Positions 16,219 to 21,355 of a stretch of DNA of 21,355 nucleotides are shown piece after piece. Within the stretch, counting starts at the first letter, position 1, and each line of letters begins with the position of its first letter. The DNA is from an uncultured Clostridium sp. (lineage in GTDB: Bacteria; Bacillota; Clostridia; Lachnospirales; Lachnospiraceae): positions 1 to 21,355 of the forward strand of contig URUZ01000034.1 of the NCBI GenBank assembly GCA_900551225.1, written 5' to 3'. Position numbers and translations under genes: made by a program. A model generated the notes under the pieces. It did not search any database. It was not told the origin of the DNA and saw only the letters and a list, made by a program, of their open reading frames with translations.

Positions 16219-17078
16219 TGAAAATGGACAGAAGTTTTCCTACTACAACCGTGGCAGGAATCCAGATCCCCCGCCTGGTGATCGGATGCAACTGGATATC
16301 CGGCTTCAGCCACCAGACCCCTGCAAAGGACCAGCTGATCCTCCAGAGGCACAGCCGGCCTGACACCGTGGCCGACATATTCACCACCTTTATGGACCAG
16401 GGCATCAATGCGGTGCTGGGGCTGTTCGGGGTGGATGAGGACCTGATCGATGGGGTCCGTCTGGCCCAGGAGCGGACCGGGAAAGAGATGACCATCATGG
16501 ATACGGTGATCATCAATGTGGATGATACGGCGGCAGCCAGGAGGGAGGCGGAAAAGGCCATCAATGAGAGCGCCAGAAGGGGAGCCAGGTTCTGCCTGCC
16601 CCTCCACTCCTGCGTGGAGCAGCTGCTGAACAAGAACACACAGACCATGGACCGTCTGCCGGACTATCTGTATATGATCCGGCAGGCGGGGATGATCCCT
16701 GGCCTGTCGGCCCACATGCCGGAGGTGATCCAGTATGCGGATGCAAATGATTATGATGTGGAGACCTATATCCAGATCTTCAACTGCATGGGGTTTCTCA
16801 TGCAGGTGGAGATCGAGAGCGTGGCCAAGATTATCCACCATGCCAAGAAGCCGGTGATCACCATCAAGCCCTGCGCGGCAGGGCGGACCACGCCCTATGT
16901 GGGGCTGAATTTCTCGTATAATGCCGTCCGCAGCCAGGATATGGTGTGCATCGGCTGCTTCAACGCCCAGGAGGCGAAGGAGGATATTGAATATGCAAGG
17001 GCAGCCATCCAGCGGCGGCTGCCATGTATTGAGGCCCGGAACAGCCCGTTTGGCACAGGGGTAATAAAGGGCGCGTAG
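16218..17078 (+). CDS. Unrecognised protein, possibly a degenerate aldo/keto-reductase-like TIM barrel
   Basis: I do not recognise a named family for this 286-aa soluble protein. It has alternating strands and helices suggestive of a TIM barrel. Several stretches sit where aldo/keto-reductase motifs would be: IPRLVIGCNWISGFSHQ at the start, DQGINAVLGLFGVDEDLIDGV where reductases have their DTAxxYG active site, GLSAHMPEVIQYA for the SN-x-RPEVI region, and DMVCIGCFNAQEAKEDIEYA near the C-terminus. The catalytic Asp and Tyr are not seen, so a different chemistry (lyase, isomerase or hydrolase) is possible. Conserved-looking Cys, His and Lys (ITIKPCAAGRTTPY) may form a new active site. ATG 16218 overlaps the previous stop; ATG 16224 has better spacing from GGGAG. 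It is the last gene of the operon. Confidence 0.8.
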   Translation: MKMDRSFPTTTVAGIQIPRLVIGCNWISGFSHQTPAKDQLILQRHSRPDTVADIFTTFMDQGINAVLGLFGVDEDLIDGVRLAQERTGKEMTIMDTVIINVDDTAAARREAEKAINESARRGARFCLPLHSCVEQLLNKNTQTMDRLPDYLYMIRQAGMIPGLSAHMPEVIQYADANDYDVETYIQIFNCMGFLMQVEIESVAKIIHHAKKPVITIKPCAAGRTTPYVGLNFSYNAVRSQDMVCIGCFNAQEAKEDIEYARAAIQRRLPCIEARNSPFGTGVIKGA

Positions 17079-17084
17079 GCGCCC
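17069..17084 (+). other. Small GC hairpin across the stop codon of the operon's last gene
   Basis: GGGCGC (17069-17074) pairs with GCGCCC (17079-17084) around a 4-nt loop that holds the TAG stop codon (17076-17078). No T tract follows, so it is a poor terminator, but it could slow 3' decay. Confidence 0.4.
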
Positions 17085-17140
17085 GCGGGATACTGCCTGT
17101 GAACAGCAGCCGGGAGGCCACTTCCATTGTCAGTTTAAAC

Positions 17141-17169
17141 TTGTAAAGCCTTATATTTTAAAGTATAAT
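17141..17169 (+). promoter_or_regulatory. Sigma-A promoter of the lacI-family gene
   Basis: TTGTAA at 17141-17146, a 17-nt spacer, and a perfect TATAAT at 17164-17169. Transcription would start near 17176, which favours translation from ATG 17197 rather than 17179. Confidence 0.75.
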
Positions 17170-17180
17170 GGGGTTAAAAT
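17155..17180 (+). promoter_or_regulatory. Inverted repeat flanking the -10 box of the lacI-family promoter
   Basis: ATTTTAA (17155-17161) and TTAAAAT (17174-17180) are exact reverse complements on both sides of TATAAT. This could be an autoregulatory operator; the AT-rich arms also allow chance. Confidence 0.35.
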
Positions 17181-17196
17181 GGATGGTGACCGATGT

Positions 17197-18240
17197 ATGA
17201 GAGTGACAATAAAAGATATTGCAAGAGAGACGAACCTGTCTCCCACCACTGTGTCCCTTGTTTTAAATAATAAGCCTCATCGGCTTGCCGAAGAAACGAG
17301 GAAACGGGTCTGGGAGACGGCCAAGCGGATGAACTACCGGCCCAACAGCATGGCGGCCAGTTTAAAGACGCGCAAGACCAAGACCGTGGGCATGGTTGTC
17401 TCTGATTTTGCCAATGCGTATTTTGGAGAACTGGCAAAAGGGGCGGAGGCTAAATGCGCGGAGGAGGGCTATGCCCTGATCTTATGCAATACCACCAATA
17501 AATCAAAGACTAATATTAACTATATCAATATCCTCATTGACCGGGGTGTTGACGGGATTATCCTGTCCTTCGGCGGCACGGAGCCGGGGGAGATCGGCCG
17601 GCTGACGGACCATATCGTCAGCTTCGGCATCCCGGTGATTATGATCGACTGTATGAGCAGCGCGGACATGACCAACAGCGTGATCCTGGACAACCTGCTG
17701 GGCGGTTACATTGCCACCTGCCATCTGCTGGAGCAGGGACACACCAGAATCGGCTGCATCACCGGGCCGATCCAGGCGGACGATGACCTGGGGGCCTCCA
17801 ATCAGAGGTATCTGGGGTACTGCCAGGCCCTTAGGGAGTACCAGATTCCTATCAATAAGGCGTATGTGAAAAATGGAGAATTCACCATTGAGTCAGGGGT
17901 TAAAAATGCTCCGGAGCTGGTGGCAGAGGGAGTGACCGGGATTGTGGCGGCCAACGACCTGTGCGCCTACGGGATCTATAAGTGGGCCAGGGATCATCAG
18001 ATTGTGATTCCGGACGACCTGTCAGTGGTGGGATATGACGATATTGTGTACTCGGACTTTTTCTCACCGCGTCTTACAACAGTGCGCCAGCCGGCCTATG
18101 ACATGGGCTATGAGGCGGCCAGGAAGTTGATCGGCGGCGGGACAGAGGAACCGGCCGGCCAGGATACGGTGTTTAAACCGGAGCTGGTGGTGCGGGGGAG
18201 CACGGCCCATAGCTGTGGGAAAGGCCCCTGGAAACGTTAA
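17197..18240 (+). CDS. LacI-family transcriptional regulator
   Basis: This 347-aa DNA-binding repressor has a ligand domain like sugar-binding proteins. The N-terminus VTIKDIARETNLSPTTVSLVLNN is the LacI helix-turn-helix, followed by the hinge region RPNSMAASLKTRKTKTVG. The core domain has VVSDFANAYFGELAKGAE, DGIILSFGG, the typical IAANDL-like VAANDLCAYGIYKWARD, and SVVGYDDIVYSDFFSPRLTTVRQP. I chose ATG 17197 because LacI proteins start just before TIKDIA and GGTGA (17185-17189) lies 7 nt upstream; ATG 17179 would add six residues and be almost leaderless. It follows the ribose-type operon by 118 nt in the same orientation with its own promoter. It is the obvious candidate regulator of the inverted repeat at 8273-8316. 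Confidence 0.94.
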   Translation: MRVTIKDIARETNLSPTTVSLVLNNKPHRLAEETRKRVWETAKRMNYRPNSMAASLKTRKTKTVGMVVSDFANAYFGELAKGAEAKCAEEGYALILCNTTNKSKTNINYINILIDRGVDGIILSFGGTEPGEIGRLTDHIVSFGIPVIMIDCMSSADMTNSVILDNLLGGYIATCHLLEQGHTRIGCITGPIQADDDLGASNQRYLGYCQALREYQIPINKAYVKNGEFTIESGVKNAPELVAEGVTGIVAANDLCAYGIYKWARDHQIVIPDDLSVVGYDDIVYSDFFSPRLTTVRQPAYDMGYEAARKLIGGGTEEPAGQDTVFKPELVVRGSTAHSCGKGPWKR

Positions 18241-18259
18241 CCCTGGAAACCGGCCTTTC
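18219..18259. repeat. Nested inverted and direct repeats at the end of the lacI-family gene
   Basis: GAAAGGCC (18219-18226) pairs with GGCCTTTC (18252-18259). Between them lies a 10-bp direct repeat CCCTGGAAAC (18226-18235 and 18241-18250) that spans the stop codon. No T run follows the right arm, so it is not a standard terminator. Confidence 0.5.
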
Positions 18260-18260
18260 T

Positions 18261-18275
18261 GAACTGCGGCAGTTC
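18261..18275. repeat. 6-bp hairpin GAACTG-CGG-CAGTTC
   Basis: A perfect 6-bp stem with a 3-nt loop, the second of four closely packed palindromes after the lacI-family gene. Confidence 0.5.
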
Positions 18276-18290
18276 CATCTGTGTGACTAC

Positions 18291-18316
18291 AGTTCGAGGG
18301 TTTCACCCCTCGAACT
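18291..18316. repeat. 10-bp perfect hairpin
   Basis: AGTTCGAGGG (18291-18300) pairs exactly with CCCTCGAACT (18307-18316), loop of 6 nt. It lacks a T tract on either strand. The TTCGA core recalls a tRNA T-arm, but no acceptor, D or anticodon arm surrounds it. Confidence 0.6.
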
Positions 18317-18327
18317 CCTATTGTACG

Positions 18328-18360
18328 CGGTGAAGCGCTCGCAAAGCGTGCGGTTCATCG
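18328..18360. repeat. 15-bp imperfect GC-rich hairpin
   Basis: 18328-18342 pairs with 18346-18360 around an AAA loop, with two mismatches and one G-U pair. It stands between converging genes, 17 bp before the end of the minus-strand lipoprotein gene, and together with the other palindromes may be a dispersed intergenic repeat. Confidence 0.5.
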
Positions 18361-18376
18361 TTATAAATCAGTCCTT

Positions 18377-18919
18377 CTACTCCCGTTCAGACATGGTTCC
18401 TGTATCGTACGTATCATAACAGATTTCTCTCACATGATTATTCCCGTTTTCTTCCTGTACAAAAGTGAATGTAACTTCATATTCTCCGTTTTCTTCCAAA
18501 GCTGGCTGGACATCTCCATAGCACCAGTTTTCTTCAAAATAATTCCAATTGCTTTCATCCTCAATGATGTTATCAATTAAAATTCCCTTTTTACCATATT
18601 CAGGGCTGATAAAGCCATATGCCGTATATTTTCCGCTTGGTGACTGGCATAACCGGACAATGGCATCATCGGTTACACCATCTGCTGTTTTTTCATAATT
18701 CAGGGCATTATTTAGTCCCTGCTTCCCTGTGATTCGGTCCATTACCGTCCGCAATTCTGGCGTCTGCTTGTCTGTGTGATTGAGAACGGAACTTGTCTGC
18801 GCTGCTGGTTCAGAAGACTCTGCTATTTCTTTATTACCGGTGTTTTGGCTGCACCCATTTAAACATACTATTAAAAGTAAAAGTCCCACGCCAACGCTTA
18901 TTTTTCTCTGTTTTCTCAC
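18377..18919 (-). CDS. Small lipoprotein of unknown function
   Basis: This 180-aa product has a lipoprotein signal: MRKQRK, a hydrophobic stretch around residues 9-20, and a lipobox-like CLNGC with Cys23. A Ser/Thr/Ala-rich tether follows, then a soluble domain with SGKYTAYGFISPEYGKKGILIDNI and a Trp/Tyr-rich stretch ending in an acidic tail. I recognise no family; extracellular attachment to the membrane is the only confident statement. I chose GTG 18919 because GGGAGGT lies 6 nt upstream and the signal begins there; a TTG at 18934 would swallow the ribosome site. The gene stands alone, is visibly richer in A/T than its neighbours, and converges on the lacI-family gene, so horizontal acquisition is possible. 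No convincing promoter was seen; a tandem TTATAATC pair lies just upstream (18953-18968). Confidence 0.8.
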   Translation of the reverse strand: MRKQRKISVGVGLLLLIVCLNGCSQNTGNKEIAESSEPAAQTSSVLNHTDKQTPELRTVMDRITGKQGLNNALNYEKTADGVTDDAIVRLCQSPSGKYTAYGFISPEYGKKGILIDNIIEDESNWNYFEENWCYGDVQPALEENGEYEVTFTFVQEENGNNHVREICYDTYDTGTMSERE

Positions 18920-18972
18920 CTTGATACCTCCCAAATCCCAATTTATGTAAAGTTATAATCTTATAATCTAAA

Positions 18973-18999
18973 GGGGCGGAATTCATAGAATTCCACCCC
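18973..18999 (-). terminator. Terminator of the peptidase operon (minus strand)
   Basis: A 12-bp stem pairs 18973-18984 with 18988-18999 around a 3-nt loop; read on the minus strand all pairs form (one G-U). It lies 22 nt past the stop of the M42 peptidase gene and is followed on that strand by TTTAGATTAT, a modest U-rich tail. Confidence 0.65.
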
Positions 19000-19021
19000 C
19001 TGTCTGCGCTCCGGGCACAGA

Positions 19022-20113
19022 TTAAAAGCTCTTGATAATCTCTTCATTCATGGACTTCACCACAGCCACAGCCAGCTGCACGGTGGCCTCAAAATCATAG
19101 TAGGAGGTGATCCCGTAGTGGGAGTGAATATATCGCACCGGAACCCCAACCACGATCACGGGGATGCCGTCCAGGGCGGTATTCACCATGGCGCCGTTGT
19201 TGCCGCCGCCCTCGCGGACAGAGGCCTGGATGGCCAGCCCCTGCTTCTCGGCCAGGTCCAGGGTGTAGCGCTGGAATCTGGGGCTGCAGATGATGGACTT
19301 GTCCATGAAGCGGATCATGGGGCCTTTCTTCAGGGCTGTCTGGATGGCGTAGGGCTCTGTGAAGGTGTCGTCCGCAGGGCAGCCCTCGAAACAGATGGCG
19401 ATCTGGGGGCGGACCTGTCTCACGGCAACCTGCACGCCGCGTTCCCCAACCTCCTCCTGGGAGGAGAGGACGCCCATCACGTCCACATCCAGGTCTGCGC
19501 CCTGAAGGCGGTGGAGGGTTTCTACCAGGGCTGCGCAGCCGATGCGGCAGTCAAAGCCCTTGCCGATCATAATGTCATGGTCCTCGTCATACTGGAACTG
19601 CACGTCGGATACAATTGGCTCGCCGATGCGGATCTTGAATACATCCCTGGCTTCTTCCGCGCTGACAGCGCCGATGTCAATGATGTAATCGGAAATGGCA
19701 GCGGCGGCGGAGGAACTGCGCTCCGCGGCGCTCTTAAAGTGAACGGGCTTGGAGGCGATGAGGCCGGGCAGGTATCTGCCTTCGGCGTTGCGCACCAGCA
19801 CCTTGGAGGAGGGCAGGCTGTCCATGTTCCAGCCGCCTAAGGACACGAAACGCAGGGTTCCGTTGGGCCGTATGGAGTGGACCATGAAGCCCACCTCGTC
19901 GCAGTGGGCGTCCAGCATAAACACCGGGCGGTCCCCTTTAAAACCGTTGGGACGGATGTAGATGTTGCGCAGGCAGTCATCAGTGACCTGGGCAATATCG
20001 CCGCAGTGCTTTTTCGCAACGTCAAAAACTTCGTCCTCAAAGCCAGAGGGGCCGAAGGCATTGGAAAGGTCGGCGATCAGCTCCATGCTCTTGGGATTGA
20101 TAGATGTATTCAT
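19022..20113 (-). CDS. M42-family metallopeptidase (aminopeptidase, FrvX-like)
   Basis: This 363-aa cytoplasmic di-metal peptidase belongs to the M42 group of glutamyl or leucyl aminopeptidases that form tetrahedral complexes and trim short peptides. Metal and catalytic residues visible: His70-x-Asp72 in LDAHCDEVG, Asp188 in GFDCRIGC, catalytic Glu220-Glu221 in SSQEEVGERG, and His330 in RYIHSHYG. At the position where relatives carry a metal-binding Asp, this protein appears to have Glu243 (ICFEGCP). The basic GGGNNGA motif is also present. The ribosome site AGGAG lies 8 nt from ATG 20113 on the minus strand. It follows the creatininase-family gene by 38 nt in one operon and ends at a terminator. 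It probably digests peptides imported by the divergent transporter. Confidence 0.9.
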   Translation of the reverse strand: MNTSINPKSMELIADLSNAFGPSGFEDEVFDVAKKHCGDIAQVTDDCLRNIYIRPNGFKGDRPVFMLDAHCDEVGFMVHSIRPNGTLRFVSLGGWNMDSLPSSKVLVRNAEGRYLPGLIASKPVHFKSAAERSSSAAAAISDYIIDIGAVSAEEARDVFKIRIGEPIVSDVQFQYDEDHDIMIGKGFDCRIGCAALVETLHRLQGADLDVDVMGVLSSQEEVGERGVQVAVRQVRPQIAICFEGCPADDTFTEPYAIQTALKKGPMIRFMDKSIICSPRFQRYTLDLAEKQGLAIQASVREGGGNNGAMVNTALDGIPVIVVGVPVRYIHSHYGITSYYDFEATVQLAVAVVKSMNEEIIKSF

Positions 20114-20151
20114 TATGTAAACTCCTGTCTGTTGTGTAATGTGTGGGGTGA

Positions 20152-20928
20152 TCAGATTTCAGCCTTGGGAAGATCCAGCTTCTCGTACTCTTCCAGGAAG
20201 TCGGCCATGTAGTCTGCGAAGGTGCGCAGCATCTCCTGGCCCCACTCTACTGTTGCCAGATGAGGCTCGTCCTTGCCGTACCAGCCATTGCCGCTGTAGT
20301 TGTGCATCTCCCTGGGGAATACCACAGTAGCGCCCTTAAAGTCTACACTGCCCCAGCCGGTGGTCTTCATGTTGGGGGCCACGTCGTCGATGAGATCCAT
20401 GGGCTCATTGATATAATCATAGTCGATGAGGGAGGGGTCCACGCCCATAACGCCCGCCGTCTCCTCAGCGCCGCCGTGTCCGCCCTTCCACTCCGGGCGA
20501 AGCTCTCCGGCCATCAGCCACCAGTTTAAATTGGCCAGCCAGGCGCCCCGCCTGTGCAGCTGCATGCCCACGGTCTCAATGGCCTTGTTGTTGCCGCCGT
20601 GGCCGTTTAAGATCACGAACTTGCGGAAGCCGTAGCGGAACAGGGAGTCGGTGATCTTGGTCAGCAGCATCACCAGCCCGTCGGTGCCGATGGTGATGGT
20701 TCCGGGACAGCCCATGATGGTGTTGGTTGCGCCGTAGGGAACGGTGGGGGCTACCATCACGCCGCTCTTTTCCTCCAGAAGCTGGATGATCTTGTTGGGA
20801 ATCAGCGTGTCGGTGCCAAGTGGCATATGTTTGCCGTGGTTCTCGATGCTTCCTACGGGAATGACCACGATCTGGCTTTTGGTGAGGTATTCTTCTACCT
20901 TTTTACAGGTAACGTTTTCTAAACGCAT
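20152..20928 (-). CDS. Creatininase-family amidohydrolase
   Basis: This 258-aa protein belongs to the creatininase family of di-metal hydrolases (creatinine amidohydrolase, formamidase ArfB-like and MftE-type peptidase members). The family's metal ligands are all visible: Glu29 and His31 in GSIENHG, Asp40 in LGTDT, His110 in LNGHGGNN, and Glu155 in GHGGAEET. It acts in the cytoplasm, and the reaction opens a cyclic amide or cleaves an amide bond; which substrate cannot be read from sequence. GGAGGA lies 6 nt from ATG 20928 (minus strand). It is the first gene of a two-gene operon from a consensus promoter (20979-21007) and is paired with an M42 peptidase, so a peptide or amino-acid amide role seems more likely than creatinine. 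Confidence 0.92.
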   Translation of the reverse strand: MRLENVTCKKVEEYLTKSQIVVIPVGSIENHGKHMPLGTDTLIPNKIIQLLEEKSGVMVAPTVPYGATNTIMGCPGTITIGTDGLVMLLTKITDSLFRYGFRKFVILNGHGGNNKAIETVGMQLHRRGAWLANLNWWLMAGELRPEWKGGHGGAEETAGVMGVDPSLIDYDYINEPMDLIDDVAPNMKTTGWGSVDFKGATVVFPREMHNYSGNGWYGKDEPHLATVEWGQEMLRTFADYMADFLEEYEKLDLPKAEI

Positions 20929-20978
20929 AGTTGTTCCTCCTTCAAATATATAGATCAGTTTTTAAACTTCTACTGAGG

Positions 20979-21007
20979 AGTATAGTTCCATTTACGGCTA
21001 ATGTCAA
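20979..21007 (-). promoter_or_regulatory. Consensus sigma-A promoter of the creatininase-peptidase operon
   Basis: On the minus strand, TTGACA (plus 21002-21007), a 17-nt spacer, and TATACT (plus 20979-20984). The start point would be near 20972, about 44 nt before the start codon. Confidence 0.85.
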
Positions 21008-21037
21008 TACTGGCGAAAGACGGCAATTACCAGTATT
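21006..21037. promoter_or_regulatory. 8-bp inverted repeat between divergent promoters; candidate operator
   Basis: AATACTGG (21006-21013) and CCAGTATT (21030-21037) are exact reverse complements 16 nt apart. The left arm overlaps the -35 box of the minus-strand promoter and the right arm lies about 40 bp upstream of the plus-strand -35, so one regulator could control both operons. Confidence 0.5.
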
Positions 21038-21053
21038 TTCCCTGTGTTTAAGT

Positions 21054-21082
21054 GTTGACAATCACTTATAAAAGGTTGACAA
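21054..21082 (+). repeat. Direct repeat GTTGACAA, 21-bp period
   Basis: GTTGACAA at 21054-21061 and 21075-21082, two helical turns apart. The second copy is the -35 box of the plus-strand promoter; the first has no matching -10 at 17 nt, so it may be a regulator half-site rather than a second promoter. Confidence 0.45.
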
Positions 21083-21104
21083 ACGGGGGGTTAAAGACTA
21101 AAAT
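21076..21104 (+). promoter_or_regulatory. Sigma-A promoter of the second peptide transporter operon
   Basis: TTGACA at 21076-21081, a 17-nt spacer containing a G6 run, and TAAAAT at 21099-21104. The start point would be near 21111. Confidence 0.8.
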
Positions 21105-21144
21105 GTATATTTATAATATTTGAATAGCTTTGGCTAAGACTTGA

Positions 21145-21167
21145 GCCTGGATCAGGCGTTTTTTTTT
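21145..21167 (+). terminator. Intrinsic terminator or attenuator in the leader of the second peptide operon
   Basis: GCCTG-GAT-CAGGC (21145-21157) followed by G and nine T residues (21159-21167). It lies downstream of the only promoter found and 31 nt before the start codon at 21199, so readthrough is needed to express the gene. The stem is short (5 bp). Confidence 0.6.
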
Positions 21168-21198
21168 GTAAAACAAAAGAGAAATACAGGAGGTATCT

Positions 21199-21355
21199 AT
21201 GTTAAAGTATCTGGCAAAACGAGTTGGAACAGCAGTTATCACTCTGTTCGTGGCGGCTACCATCACATTTTTCGTCATGAACATGGTGCCTGGCGGCCCG
21301 TTCCTCAGTGAAAAAGCGCCCACAGAGGCAGCTAAAGCAGCAATGGAGGCCAAGT
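21199..21355 (+). CDS. Opp/Dpp-type peptide ABC transporter permease, 3'-truncated by window edge
   Basis: Only the first 52 residues are present. They contain the family's opening: MLKYLAKRVGTAVITLF, a hydrophobic first helix, then FFVMNMVPGGPF, the usual (V/I)PGxP motif after the first membrane segment in DppB/OppB permeases. A strong AGGAGGT site (21188-21194) precedes ATG 21199. It is divergent from the creatininase-peptidase operon and shares its upstream region. It is presumably the first gene of a second peptide importer whose other parts lie beyond the window. Confidence 0.85.
   Translation, partial: MLKYLAKRVGTAVITLFVAATITFFVMNMVPGGPFLSEKAPTEAAKAAMEAK

Noticed and set aside
18286..18321. 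Possible tRNA because of a TTCGA-containing arm
   Set aside because: There is a single 10-bp hairpin with no D arm, anticodon arm or acceptor stem around it.
21055..21078. Second plus-strand promoter using the first TTGACA
   Set aside because: No -10-like hexamer lies 16-18 nt downstream; the nearby TATAAA is only about 7 nt away.
1..21355. CRISPR array, insertion sequence, prophage or defence genes
   Set aside because: No regularly spaced repeats, transposase or integrase motifs, or terminal inverted repeats with target duplications were seen.

Overview
The window looks like chromosomal DNA of a moderately GC-rich Firmicute, probably a gut Lachnospiraceae (Clostridium/Enterocloster-like). 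The reasons are strong AGGAGG-type ribosome sites, sigma-A promoters with 17-nt spacers, short lipoprotein signals, and a Bacillus/Clostridium-type Mfd. The genus is an inference from style, not proven. No tRNA, rRNA, CRISPR, insertion sequence or phage gene was seen.

Region 1 (1-2283) is the 3' two-thirds of mfd, the transcription-repair coupling factor. Region 2 (about 2280-8067) is a complete Opp/Dpp-type peptide ABC transporter operon in the order permease, permease, lipoprotein binding protein, ATPase, ATPase. It has a promoter overlapping the mfd stop, a terminator-like hairpin in its leader, and a strong intrinsic terminator at the end. The binding-protein gene carries an apparent one-base insertion in a G5 run that separates the lipoprotein signal peptide from the mature protein.

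Region 3 (about 8234-17078) is a single co-directional ribose-type operon: rbsD, a 10-TM DMT-superfamily transporter, rbsK, a sugar-binding lipoprotein, an RbsA-like ATPase, an RbsC-like permease, a ThuA-domain protein, a zinc-type MDR dehydrogenase, and an unrecognised protein resembling a degenerate aldo/keto-reductase barrel. It starts from an extended -10 promoter with a 12-bp inverted repeat just downstream. A LacI-family regulator gene (17197-18240) follows with its own promoter. Together these look like uptake by two routes, ring-form conversion and phosphorylation by RbsD/RbsK, plus three extra enzymes that suggest a ribose-related or modified sugar rather than plain ribose.

Region 4 (18219-18360) is a dense run of small hairpins, followed by a solitary AT-richer lipoprotein gene on the minus strand. 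Region 5 (18969-20928, minus) is a two-gene operon of a creatininase-family amidohydrolase and an M42 metallopeptidase. It is divergent from Region 6 (21076-end, plus), the start of a second Opp/Dpp-type permease gene cut by the window edge. The roughly 270-bp divergent region has back-to-back consensus promoters, a shared inverted repeat, a duplicated TTGACA and a terminator in the plus-strand leader. This suggests co-regulated peptide or amide import and hydrolysis.
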